Shown here: in pieces, positions 1-7,656 of the stretch
Position numbering within the stretch: position 1 is the first letter of the stretch
Layout: each line of letters starts with the position of its first letter
Assembly (NCBI RefSeq): GCF_034675845.1
Contig: NZ_JAUCCU010000001.1
Coordinates: 310,001 to 374,000 of the forward strand
Reading direction: 5' to 3'
Origin: Castellaniella sp.
GTDB lineage: Bacteria; Pseudomonadota; Gammaproteobacteria; Burkholderiales; Burkholderiaceae_B
DNA: 64,000 bases
The notes under the pieces: generated by a model
Seen by the model: the letters and a program-made list of their open reading frames with translations, nothing else
What the model was told of the DNA's origin: nothing
Databases searched by the model: none
Position numbers and translations under genes: made by a program

Positions 1-1389
1 GGATTTGAGGTCGCGCTCGAGGGTGGCGAGCTTATTGCGATCGTTGGTGGAGACGTTTTGAGGCGGAATGCGCGCGATTTTTGCCACGGTCGCCTGGATT
101 TCCGCTGGACCAATCAGTTTTTTCTGACGCGATTTAGGCAGCAAGCGCTGGGCGGCGCCGGCCTCGTCGATCACATCGATGGCCTTGTCGGGCAGAAAGC
201 GATCGCTGATGTGACGGGCAGCGAGTTCGACTGCCGCCGTAATGGCTGCGCCGGAATAGCGCACCTGGTGATGTGCCTCGAAGCGTGCCTTCAAACCGCG
301 CAAAATCCGCACAGTCTGTTCGACCGAAGGTTCGGGGACGTCGATCTTCTGAAAACGCCGCGCCAGGGCATGGTCTTTTTCGAAGATGCCCCGGTATTCT
401 GTGTAGGTCGTGGCCCCAATGCACTTAAGGTAGCCGGACGACAAGGCGGGTTTCAGCAGATTCGACGCATCCAACGTGCCCCCGGAGGCCGATCCCGCAC
501 CAATCAGGGTATGGATCTCATCGATAAACAGCACGGCATGCTGATTGTCCTTGAGGGCCTTCAGGACGAGTTTCAGGCGCTGTTCAAAGTCACCCCGATA
601 TTTGGTGCCCGCCAGCAAGGCCCCCATGTCCAAGGAATAAACCTGGGTCTGATTCAGGATCTCTGGGACATCGCCCTGGGTGATGCGCCAGGCCAGGCCT
701 TCGGCGATGGCTGTCTTGCCCACCCCGGCCTCGCCGACCAGCAGAGGATTGTTTTTGCGTCGGCGGCACAATATCTGGATGACGCGCTCGACCTCGTCTT
801 CACGACCGATCAGGGGATCAATGCGACCTTTGAGGGCCTCGGCATTGAGGTCCGTGGCATAGGTTTCCAGAGGAGACTTCTGTTGATCGGATTTCTGATC
901 GGCAGCAGGGGGTTCCGCCTGCGGCGGTTGCACGGGAAGGGCTTGTTGAGAGGTCTTGGTAATACCGTGCGACAAATAGTTGACCACATCCAGGCGCGAC
1001 ACCCCTTGCTGCACCAGGAAGTACACCGCATGGGAGTCTTTTTCCCCATACATGGCAACCAATACGTTGGCCCCCGTGACGGCGGTCTTGGTAGAGCCAT
1101 TAGAGGACACATGCATGATGGCCCGCTGAATCACGCGCTGAAAACCGAGTGTAGGCTGGGTATCGACCTCGCCGTCTCCCGGAAAAACCGGTGTGTTTTC
1201 GATCACGAATTTCCGCAAATCCTGGCGCAGGAGTTCGACATCGGCGCCGCAGGCACGCAGCACCTGAACCGCAGACGTGTTATCCAGCAGCGAAAGCAGC
1301 AGGTGTTCGACTGTGATGAATTCATGCCGTGCCGCACGGGCCTCGACAAATGCCATATGCAGGCTGACTTCAAGTTCTTCGGAAATCAC
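1..1389 (-). CDS. clpA: ATP-dependent Clp protease ATP-binding subunit ClpA (partial, N-terminal 463 codons)
   Basis: Hsp100/Clp AAA+ unfoldase that feeds substrates to ClpP, with ClpS as its adaptor. The gene runs leftward off the window edge, so only the N-terminal part of a protein usually about 750-770 residues long is seen. The start is GTG at 1389, placed just after a strong GGAGGAAGC ribosome site. The Clp N domain covers about residues 1-140 (starts MISEELEVSLHMAF), followed by a Gln/Pro-rich linker. The first nucleotide-binding domain has Walker A GEAGVGKT near residue 219 and Walker B LFIDEIHTLIG further on. clpS lies 130 bp upstream on the same strand, the standard clpS-clpA arrangement. 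Identity is very secure; the second AAA+ domain lies outside the window. Confidence 0.97.
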   Translation of the reverse strand, partial: MISEELEVSLHMAFVEARAARHEFITVEHLLLSLLDNTSAVQVLRACGADVELLRQDLRKFVIENTPVFPGDGEVDTQPTLGFQRVIQRAIMHVSSNGSTKTAVTGANVLVAMYGEKDSHAVYFLVQQGVSRLDVVNYLSHGITKTSQQALPVQPPQAEPPAADQKSDQQKSPLETYATDLNAEALKGRIDPLIGREDEVERVIQILCRRRKNNPLLVGEAGVGKTAIAEGLAWRITQGDVPEILNQTQVYSLDMGALLAGTKYRGDFEQRLKLVLKALKDNQHAVLFIDEIHTLIGAGSASGGTLDASNLLKPALSSGYLKCIGATTYTEYRGIFEKDHALARRFQKIDVPEPSVEQTVRILRGLKARFEAHHQVRYSGAAITAAVELAARHISDRFLPDKAIDVIDEAGAAQRLLPKSRQKKLIGPAEIQATVAKIARIPPQNVSTNDRNKLATLERDLKS

Positions 1390-1519
1390 GCTTCCTCCAT
1401 TGTTACGGAGCGGACTAAGCAATCCGTTAGGTCTATTCTATGACTAAATGCGGGCACTGTTGTTCACCCTCTATCGGGGCAATCCCCAGTGTATGGAGGT
1501 TGCAGGAGAAAATAGGACA

Positions 1520-1843
1520 TTAAAACAATGGTACCGGTTCCATCAGGCACTGCAAAGGATGCTGATCGGCATGCGCCATCTGCAACACGGCCTCGACCCG
1601 GGTGGCGGCAATATCACGCGTATAGATGCCACAAACGCCACGGCCTTCGTGGTGCACCTGCAGCATGATGCGCTCTGCCTCGGCGCCCGCCTTATGAAAG
1701 ACCTGCTGCAATACCCGCACCACAAAATCCATGGGCGTGTAATCATCATTGAGCAGCACGACTTGATACATCGGCGGTGGCGCCAGCCGCGCCGGCAGAT
1801 TTTCCTGGACCAATTCACGCTGATGTTGGATTATGCTTGGCAT
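1520..1843 (-). CDS. clpS: ATP-dependent Clp protease adaptor ClpS
   Basis: Small cytoplasmic adaptor (107 aa) that binds the ClpA N domain and delivers N-degron substrates. The family signature LLNDDYTPMDFVV lies at about residues 30-42, and HHEGRGVCGIYTRDIA further on; both belong to the N-end-rule binding and ClpA-docking core. Length is normal for the family. It is transcribed leftward ahead of clpA, and its start lies 133 bp from the divergent cold-shock gene. The ATG at 1843 is preceded only by a weak G-rich ribosome site. Confidence 0.96.
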   Translation of the reverse strand: MPSIIQHQRELVQENLPARLAPPPMYQVVLLNDDYTPMDFVVRVLQQVFHKAGAEAERIMLQVHHEGRGVCGIYTRDIAATRVEAVLQMAHADQHPLQCLMEPVPLF

Positions 1844-1976
1844 GCGGCCCCGAACCTAGTGGTTTCCATAGTTGACTGAACGCAGTGGAATTCAGCATGA
1901 TCGACGTGTCCCGCAGACCGTTGCCAGTTTTTGCACCGGCACGGGCCGCTTAAACTTACACATAGAGGCAGTTTGC

Positions 1977-2216
1977 ATGTCGGAATCCATCGAAAACACC
2001 GGGGAATCACAAAAACTCACCGGCACCGTGAAATGGTTCAATGATGCCAAAGGTTTTGGTTTCATTACCCCCGATAACGGGGGTGAAGACCTTTTCGCAC
2101 ACTTCTCATCGATCCAGATGAACGGCTTCAAGACGCTAAAAGAAGGTCAAAAAGTCGCTTTCGATATCGCGCAGGGTCCGAAAGGCAAACAAGCCCTAAA
2201 CATTACTGCTGCCTGA
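1977..2216 (+). CDS. Cold-shock protein (CspA family)
   Basis: Single cold-shock domain RNA/DNA-binding protein, 79 aa. The RNP1 motif (KGFGFITP) and RNP2-like motif (DLFAHFS) are intact, and the ending PKGKQALNI is typical of betaproteobacterial Csp proteins. The ATG at 1977 follows an AGAGG ribosome site. Most CspA proteins are about 67-70 aa and start just before the TGTVKWF strand; this one has an acidic extension of about 12 residues (MSESIENTGESQ). A longer in-frame reading back to 1872 exists but lacks a ribosome site and does not resemble the family. A possible terminator lies at 2252-2274. Which Csp paralogue this is cannot be decided. Confidence 0.93.
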   Translation: MSESIENTGESQKLTGTVKWFNDAKGFGFITPDNGGEDLFAHFSSIQMNGFKTLKEGQKVAFDIAQGPKGKQALNITAA

Positions 2217-2233
2217 TCTCGCAGAATACATTC

Positions 2234-2743
2234 TTGGCATTTTACCGCGATGCGGGGTCCCTGAAAGACCCTGCTCTTTATCTTGGCACGCGCAGGCCAC
2301 ATTCCCAGCTGGCCTGTCGCTTGGCGTTGGCGGCAATCGCCAGCCTGCTGACTGCTTTGGCATGGGCTCAGCCCAGTCTGCCACACATCGCCATCCAGGC
2401 GGGCAGCCATCCCCTGCAGGTCGAACTGGCCGACACCCCGGAAACCCTCAGTCAGGGGCTGATGCACCGCACTCATCTGCCTGACGACCACGGTATGTTG
2501 TTTGTCTTTGAACAGGCCGAAATCCGCTGCTTCTGGATGAAAAACACCCTGATCCCACTATCTATCGCGTTTATCAACGATCAGGGGCGGATTATCTCCA
2601 TCCAGGATATGCAGCCCAAAAACCTGGCGACCCACTGCTCGCCGTCTGCCGTCAGCGCTGCACTGGAAATGAATCAAGGGTGGTTCCAGCGCAGCGGCAT
2701 CCAGATCGGCGATCCGGTCACGGGTATCCCGGCACAACATTGA
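2234..2743 (+). CDS. DUF192 family exported protein
   Basis: DUF192 (PF02643) protein of unknown biochemical function, up to 169 aa. The core is clear: GLMHRTHLPDDHGMLFVF, then FWMKNTLIPLSIAFI, with GRIISIQDMQP later. A hydrophobic segment (LALAAIASLLTALAWA, then QPSLPH) about 30-45 residues from the first possible start looks like a signal peptide, suggesting a periplasmic protein. The start is uncertain: TTG at 2234 gives the full reading, but a hairpin that could end the csp transcript falls just inside it. TTG at 2321 or 2327, or CTG at 2309, would begin closer to the signal sequence. Convergent with sodB, separated by a strong bidirectional terminator. Confidence 0.8.
   Translation: MAFYRDAGSLKDPALYLGTRRPHSQLACRLALAAIASLLTALAWAQPSLPHIAIQAGSHPLQVELADTPETLSQGLMHRTHLPDDHGMLFVFEQAEIRCFWMKNTLIPLSIAFINDQGRIISIQDMQPKNLATHCSPSAVSAALEMNQGWFQRSGIQIGDPVTGIPAQH
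2252..2280 (+). terminator. Possible intrinsic terminator after the cold-shock gene
   Basis: Arms GCGGGGTC (2252-2259) and GACCCTGC (2267-2274) form an 8-bp stem with one G-T wobble and a 7-nt loop, followed by TCTTTA. It lies 36 nt after the csp stop codon, the expected place. It overlaps the first possible codons of the DUF192 gene, so it also bears on that start. Confidence 0.4.
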
Positions 2744-2769
2744 AAACGGCAGCCTAAGCTGCCGTTTTC
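2742..2769. terminator. Bidirectional intrinsic terminator between DUF192 gene and sodB
   Basis: Perfect 12-bp inverted repeat GAAAACGGCAGC / GCTGCCGTTTTC around a CTAA loop. The A-rich and T-rich ends give a U tract in both directions. It overlaps the DUF192 stop codon and lies 18 nt beyond the sodB stop, so it can serve both convergent genes. Confidence 0.9.
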
Positions 2770-2787
2770 AGCCGTGCTGACTGTGGA

Positions 2788-3366
2788 TCAGCCCAGATTG
2801 CTGGCAGCAAAGTCCCAATTCACCAGATTCCAGAAATTTTCCAGATATTTGGGGCGGGCATTGCGGTAGTCGATGTAGTAGGCGTGTTCCCAGACATCAC
2901 AGGTCAACAGCGCCTTGTCGTCGGTATTGACCGTCGTGCCAGCATTGCTGGTGTTGACGATATCCAGGCTGCCATCCGGCTTTTTCACCAACCAGGTCCA
3001 GCCAGAACCGAAGTTACCGGCGGCCGAAGCGGAAAAAGCCGTCTTGAAGGCATCCACGCTGCCCCATTTGGCCTCGATGGCCTGACGCAGGGCGCCGCTG
3101 GGCTCGCCGCCACCATTGGGTGACAGGCTGTGCCAGTAGAAAGTGTGATTCCAGACCTGAGCGGCATTATTGAACACACCGCCGGAGGACTTGCGAATCA
3201 CGTCTTCCAGGCTTAGCTCGGCCAGCTCGGTGCCTTCAATGGCCTTATTGAGATTCGTGACATAGGCTTGGTGGTGCTTGCCGTAGTGAAACTCAAGGGT
3301 TTCTTTGGAGATATGGGGTTGCAGTGCGTCCAGTGCGTACGGCAGCTGTGGCAGGGTAATAGCCAT
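2788..3366 (-). CDS. sodB: Superoxide dismutase (Fe type)
   Basis: Converts superoxide to H2O2 and O2 in the cytoplasm; 192 aa, the normal SodB length. The four metal ligands are in the expected places: His27 (FHYGKHH), His74 (VWNHTFYW), Asp157 and His161 (DVWEHAYY). AAQVWNHTFYW and the FGSGW region are typical of the Fe-type branch. The ATG at 3366 gives the canonical start MAITLPQLPYALDALQPHIS. Downstream is a shared terminator with the DUF192 gene; upstream is the 455-bp region carrying DnaA boxes. Confidence 0.97.
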   Translation of the reverse strand: MAITLPQLPYALDALQPHISKETLEFHYGKHHQAYVTNLNKAIEGTELAELSLEDVIRKSSGGVFNNAAQVWNHTFYWHSLSPNGGGEPSGALRQAIEAKWGSVDAFKTAFSASAAGNFGSGWTWLVKKPDGSLDIVNTSNAGTTVNTDDKALLTCDVWEHAYYIDYRNARPKYLENFWNLVNWDFAASNLG

Positions 3367-3459
3367 GGCGTTTCCTTAGACATTCATGAACCTTCAAGTC
3401 TAACGCATTTTCTGCCGTAGACCAGTCTTACTGCGCTTTCCCGAATATGCGCATGAAAC

Positions 3460-3680
3460 CTATCCACAGAGATTTTTCATTTGTCAAACCGGCCTATTTC
3501 CGTGCCTAAACGGGGAACTCATCAGGCCAAGCATTAAGAAAACAACGTAAGTATTTGATTTATATTTATAAATTTAAATATCAATAAGTGTGCAATAAAT
3601 AGCCAATCAACCGCAAACAGGCATAAACCATGCGGATTGACAAGCTTATCCACAGAATTATCCACAGAATCTGTGGATAC
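3460..3680. other. oriC-like cluster: DnaA boxes beside an AT-rich block (intergenic 3367-3821)
   Basis: The 455-bp sodB/exbB gap holds two perfect DnaA boxes TTATCCACA (3646-3654 and 3658-3666), an inverted near-perfect box (GTATCCACA on the minus strand, 3672-3680) and a more distant variant CTATCCACA at 3460-3468. A block made almost entirely of A and T (about 3551-3600) lies roughly 45 bp from the triplet, as in a DNA-unwinding element. No dnaA, dnaN, gyrB, rpmH, parA or mnmG is in the window. It could be the true oriC, a secondary DnaA-binding (datA/DARS-like) site, or a DnaA-regulated promoter region for exbB. The motifs are certain; the role is inferred. Confidence 0.6.
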
Positions 3681-3821
3681 CCTCTGGAAAGCCTTGCTGT
3701 GCGCCATTTTCCCTCGATTAAACCAGGCCCGATGCGGCAGTCTGACCCTGCAAACCTGATCAGCACAGGTAGAATATGGCATCGCCATCGTGCGGCATAC
3801 GCCTTAAAAAGGAACTGGATC

Positions 3822-4430
3822 TTGCTGGACATCATCGACGCGGCCGGCTGGCCTATCTGGCTGCTGATCATTACCTCGATCATCACGCTGGCCCTGATCA
3901 TCGAGCGCGCCCTGGCCCTGCGCAGCAGCCTGGTCATGCCCAGCGGCCTGCCCGAACAAGTGCTGGAACTCATGCGCCGCCAGCAAGACGACCCCGAAGC
4001 CATTCTGCGCCTGGCCCGCGGCAGCGCCATGGGGCGCATCCTGGCCGAGGTCGCCGCCCAACGCCATCAGGACGAGTCCTGGCGCCAGGACGCCATCGAG
4101 TCTGTCGGGCGCGATGTTTCCTGGCGCCTGAACCGCTACCTGGCCGGCCTGGCCACGATCTCTGTCATCGCCCCGCTGCTGGGTCTGTTTGGCACTGTGG
4201 TCGGCATGATTGAAATCTTCGGCGCTTACGACCCGACAGGCGGCGACCCGGCCTTACTGGCCCACGGGATCTCCATTGCCCTGTACAACACCGGTTTTGG
4301 GATTCTGATCGCGATCCCAGCCCTGGCCTTTCATCGCTACTTTCGTTCGCGGGTGGAATATTATCTGCACACCATGGAACGCGAGGCCAGCACCCTGAAC
4401 CGATTGATCAACCGCCGCGCCCAGCCATGA
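3822..4430 (+). CDS. exbB: ExbB/TolQ-family proton channel subunit
   Basis: Inner-membrane MotA/TolQ/ExbB family protein (202 aa) that, with ExbD, couples proton-motive force to TonB- or Tol-type outer-membrane work. Three membrane segments are visible: WPIWLLIITSIITLALI near the N-terminus, ISVIAPLLGLFGTVVGMI, and a third in GISIALYNTGFGILIAIPAL. The last two hold the conserved family core (LLGLFGTVVGMI). TTG at 3822 is chosen because an AAAAAGGA ribosome site precedes it by 8 nt and it gives the family N-terminus (MLDIIDAAGWPIW). The open frame back to 3630 would run through the DnaA boxes and is rejected. It overlaps exbD by 4 nt (ATGA). Confidence 0.9.
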   Translation: MLDIIDAAGWPIWLLIITSIITLALIIERALALRSSLVMPSGLPEQVLELMRRQQDDPEAILRLARGSAMGRILAEVAAQRHQDESWRQDAIESVGRDVSWRLNRYLAGLATISVIAPLLGLFGTVVGMIEIFGAYDPTGGDPALLAHGISIALYNTGFGILIAIPALAFHRYFRSRVEYYLHTMEREASTLNRLINRRAQP

Positions 4431-4840
4431 ATTTCCACCATCGCCGCACCCACGACGAACCCGAGATCAACCTGATTCCGCTGATCGACGTGCTGCTGGT
4501 CATTCTGATTTTTCTGGCTGCCTCCACCTCGTTCAACCGTGTCCGGCAACTGACTGTGGCCTTGCCCCAGGCGCAGGCCGAAGCCTCCGACACCAGCCCG
4601 GCCCTGGAACTCACCATCAGCCGAGACGGCCAATACGCGCTGGACGGTCGCTTCTTGTCGGCCACCGATCAGGCCATCCTGACGAACGCCCTGCAACAGG
4701 CCGCCGCCCAGCAGCCCGATAGCGCCTTGCGCATCAACGCAGACGGCCAGACCCCTCACGCCGCCGTCGTCCTGGCCCTGGAATCCGCCCGTCAGGCGGG
4801 CCTCGCCCGGGTTTACTTCCTGACCGAAGCAGGTCCATGA
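4427..4840 (+). CDS. exbD: ExbD/TolR-family proton channel subunit
   Basis: Partner of the preceding ExbB-like protein; 137 aa with one N-terminal membrane helix and a periplasmic domain. The helix INLIPLIDVLLVILIFLAAS carries the conserved Asp (PLIDVLL) thought to carry protons. The domain ends with the expected ...AARQAGLARVYFLTE pattern. ATGA overlaps with exbB and lpxK show translational coupling in one operon. Placement before lpxK is usual in betaproteobacteria; whether it serves TonB or Tol cannot be told from sequence, since no tonB or tolB is nearby. Confidence 0.92.
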   Translation: MNFHHRRTHDEPEINLIPLIDVLLVILIFLAASTSFNRVRQLTVALPQAQAEASDTSPALELTISRDGQYALDGRFLSATDQAILTNALQQAAAQQPDSALRINADGQTPHAAVVLALESARQAGLARVYFLTEAGP

Positions 4841-5883
4841 GCAAGCCCCACGCGGCAGCGGGCCGCCGCTGGCTGGAGGACTGGCTGCAGACCATCTGGC
4901 GCAGCCAAGGGCCGGTCAGCACCCTCTTGTTGCCACTGGCCCGGCTTTACGGGGCCGTGTCCCGCCAACGCATGGCGCAACAAGCACGCCACGCCTGGCG
5001 AGCGCCCGTGCCCGTTATCGTGATCGGCAATATCCTGGTGGGCGGCACCGGCAAAACCCCCGTGACCCAGGCCGTGTGCCAGGCCTTGCTGGCACACGGC
5101 CACCATCCGGGGCTCATCAGCCGGGGCTATGGCAGCCGCATCGGGACCGAACCGCATCTCAGCGACAGCCACCAGGACAGCAACTGGCTGGGCGATGAGC
5201 CCGCCTTGCTGCATGCCGCCACCGGTGCCCCGGTAGCGGTCCACCCCCAGCGGGCCTTGGCGGCCCGCGCCCTGCTGGCGGCCCACCCCGAGATCGACGT
5301 CCTGATCGCCGACGACGGCCTACAGCACCGGGCGCTGGCACGGGATCTGGAAATCATCGTGCAAGACAGCCGCGGCATCGGCAATGGCCGACTACTGCCT
5401 GCAGGACCTTTGCGCGAACTCCCTGCCCGGCTGACGCAGGCCAACTGGCTGATTACCCACCTGGCCCCCCACGAAGCCAACGCCAGCCTTGGCTCTCAGC
5501 CCGCTGGCGTTGCACAAATCACCATGCGCCTGCAGCCCGATTACCTGATTCAGGTCAGCACTCAGACTCGCCTGAGCTGGCCCGACTGGCAGGCGCGCTT
5601 TGGCCACGAGATCTGCCATGCCGCCGCCGGTATTGGCCAGCCCCAGCGGTTTTTCCAGATGCTGCGTCATGCAGGCCTGACTCTGGGTCAAACCCTGGCA
5701 TCACCGGACCACCAAGCCCCAGATCCGGCACAACTGCGCGCCCTCCCCCCCGGCCCCATCCTGATCACCGCCAAAGACGCCGTCAAGTACACCGATCCGG
5801 ATGATCATCGCCTCTGGACCGTCTACCCCACCCCCCGGTTTTCAGACCCCAACTGGCTGGACGCATTGGTCCGGCAAATTTAG
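4837..5883 (+). CDS. lpxK: Tetraacyldisaccharide 4'-kinase LpxK
   Basis: Phosphorylates the 4' position of the lipid A disaccharide precursor at the inner membrane. 348 aa, usual family length. An N-terminal amphipathic or membrane-associated helix (STLLLPLARLYGAVSR) precedes the P-loop ILVGGTGKTP near residues 67-75, followed by the conserved SRGYGS, GDEP and IADDGLQH motifs. ATGA overlap with exbD. The next gene (Trm112-KdsB) supplies CMP-Kdo, used later in the same lipopolysaccharide pathway. Confidence 0.96.
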   Translation: MSKPHAAAGRRWLEDWLQTIWRSQGPVSTLLLPLARLYGAVSRQRMAQQARHAWRAPVPVIVIGNILVGGTGKTPVTQAVCQALLAHGHHPGLISRGYGSRIGTEPHLSDSHQDSNWLGDEPALLHAATGAPVAVHPQRALAARALLAAHPEIDVLIADDGLQHRALARDLEIIVQDSRGIGNGRLLPAGPLRELPARLTQANWLITHLAPHEANASLGSQPAGVAQITMRLQPDYLIQVSTQTRLSWPDWQARFGHEICHAAAGIGQPQRFFQMLRHAGLTLGQTLASPDHQAPDPAQLRALPPGPILITAKDAVKYTDPDDHRLWTVYPTPRFSDPNWLDALVRQI

Positions 5884-5949
5884 CCGCACAATGTCGACAG
5901 CAGGCATTACACTATTTACTTTGTCATCCGTCCTACATCCCTCTGCCCC

Positions 5950-6891
5950 ATGGAAAACCGCTTGCTGCAGATTCTCGTGTGCCCCATCTGCAAAGGCGCC
6001 TTGCGCCACGACCGCGAGGCCCAGGAACTCATTTGCTCCCCTGACCGCTTGGCCTTCCCTGTGCGCGATGGCGTGCCCGTGATGCTGCCCTCCGAGGCCC
6101 GCACACTGGACCAGCCCCCCCCCACAGGCATGAGCTTCACGGTCGTCATCCCGGCACGGGCGGCGTCTACCCGCCTGCCCGGCAAGCCTTTACTGGATAT
6201 TGCTGGCCTGCCCATGGTGGTTCGAACCGCCCGCCAGGCCGCCCAGTCCGGTGCCGACCGCATCCTGATCGCCACTGACCACCCCGACATCCTGCAGGCA
6301 GCCAAGCAGCACCACATCGAGGCCTTGCTGACCCGCGCCGATCACCCCACCGGCACCGACCGCCTGGCCGAGGTCGCCGAAGCGCTGTCACTGGCCGACG
6401 ATGCCATCATCGTCAACGTCCAGGGCGACGAACCCCTGATCGACCCACGGCTGATCGACGCCGTGGCGGGCCTGCTGCAACAACACCCCGACGCGGCCAT
6501 CACCACTTGCGCGGCCCCGATCACAGATACCGACACTTTGTTCGATCCCAACGCCGTCAAGGTCGTCTGCGATCACCAGCAGCGCGCGCTATATTTTTCC
6601 CGGGCCCCCATCCCCTGGGCCCGCGATGCCCTGGCCGACGGCCAGCAACGCCTGGCACCCGACCTGCCGGCCTGGCATCACATCGGCCTGTATGCCTATC
6701 GTGCGGGCTTTCTGAAAACTTTCCCGCAACTGCCTCCAGGCCGACTCGAGCGCATCGAATCCCTGGAACAATTACGCGCCCTCGAACAGGGCTTCCCGAT
6801 TTACGTACACCAGACCCAGGCCCACCCCGCACCCGGTGTGGATACCGCTCAGGATCTGGCGCGCGTTCGTGCCCTGCTGGGCCAAAAATAA
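5950..6891 (+). CDS. kdsB: Fused Trm112-like zinc-ribbon domain and 3-deoxy-manno-octulosonate cytidylyltransferase KdsB
   Basis: One uninterrupted frame of 313 aa. Residues 1-60 are a complete Trm112/YcaR-type domain (MENRLLQILVCPICKGALR ... RLAFPVRDGVPVMLP) with the CPIC half-site. Residues 61-313 are complete KdsB, which makes CMP-Kdo for lipopolysaccharide: MSFTVVIPARAASTRLPGKP, then DHPTGTDRLAE and VNVQGDEPLID. In relatives the two are normally separate neighbouring genes, the second starting at a Met equal to the ATG at 6130. Here there is no stop between them, so the product may be a true fusion, or KdsB may also be started internally at 6130. The Trm112 part has only a CPIC and a later single Cys, so zinc binding may be partial. 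Confidence 0.93.
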   Translation: MENRLLQILVCPICKGALRHDREAQELICSPDRLAFPVRDGVPVMLPSEARTLDQPPPTGMSFTVVIPARAASTRLPGKPLLDIAGLPMVVRTARQAAQSGADRILIATDHPDILQAAKQHHIEALLTRADHPTGTDRLAEVAEALSLADDAIIVNVQGDEPLIDPRLIDAVAGLLQQHPDAAITTCAAPITDTDTLFDPNAVKVVCDHQQRALYFSRAPIPWARDALADGQQRLAPDLPAWHHIGLYAYRAGFLKTFPQLPPGRLERIESLEQLRALEQGFPIYVHQTQAHPAPGVDTAQDLARVRALLGQK

Positions 6892-6972
6892 GAATTGTGT
6901 GCAATCTGTCCATGCAGGGTGTGCTGCATTGCGGCATAATCAAAAAAATTTGAAAAACTCAGGAGGAAAATC

Positions 6973-7641
6973 ATGCGTTTAATTCTGCTAGGCCCCCCGG
7001 GGGCTGGTAAAGGCACTCAGGCTGCGTACATCACCGAAGCCTTCGGCATTCCGCAGATTTCGACGGGCGACATGCTGCGCGCCGCCGTCAAGGCGCAGAC
7101 CCCCTTGGGGCTGGAGGCCAAGAAAATCATGGACCAGGGCGGCCTGGTTTCCGACGACATCATCATCGGCCTGGTACGCGACCGCCTGCAGCAGTCCGAC
7201 TGCCAGACAGGCTACCTGTTCGATGGCTTCCCACGCACCATCCCCCAGGCGGACGCCCTGAAACACGCCCAGGTGACCTTGGACTACGTGATCGAAATCA
7301 GCGTACCCGAAGAAAACATCATCGAACGCATGAGCGGGCGCCGGGTCCACGTGGCCAGTGGCCGCACCTATCACACCACATTCAATCCACCAAAAAACGA
7401 AGGTCTGGATGACGAGACCGGCGAGCCCCTGATCCAGCGCGACGATGACCGCGAGGAAACCGTGCGCCACCGCCTGTCCGTCTATCGTGACCAGACCAGC
7501 CCCCTGGTTGACTACTACTCTCAGTGGGCCAAACAAGGCGACCCCGCAGCACCACACTATGCCAAGATTTCGGGCGTCGGCTCTGTGAACGAGATTCGCG
7601 ACCGCATCCTGGGCATTTTGCGCGCCCACTCGGCTGCCTGA
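6973..7641 (+). CDS. adk: Adenylate kinase
   Basis: Interconverts AMP, ATP and ADP in the cytoplasm; 222 aa, a long (LID-containing) bacterial enzyme. P-loop GPPGAGKGTQ at residues 7-16, AMP-site STGDMLR, DGFPRT, and the LID region GRRVHVASGRTYHTTFNPP. The LID has no Cys quartet, so it is the zinc-free type. A strong AGGAGGA ribosome site precedes ATG 6973. Followed after 15 nt by an SDR gene. Confidence 0.98.
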   Translation: MRLILLGPPGAGKGTQAAYITEAFGIPQISTGDMLRAAVKAQTPLGLEAKKIMDQGGLVSDDIIIGLVRDRLQQSDCQTGYLFDGFPRTIPQADALKHAQVTLDYVIEISVPEENIIERMSGRRVHVASGRTYHTTFNPPKNEGLDDETGEPLIQRDDDREETVRHRLSVYRDQTSPLVDYYSQWAKQGDPAAPHYAKISGVGSVNEIRDRILGILRAHSAA

Positions 7642-7656
7642 TCTCGGAGATTCATC

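Noticed and set aside
3630..3821. N-terminal extension of ExbB
   Set aside because: Would translate the DnaA boxes; TTG 3822 has a ribosome site and the family start.
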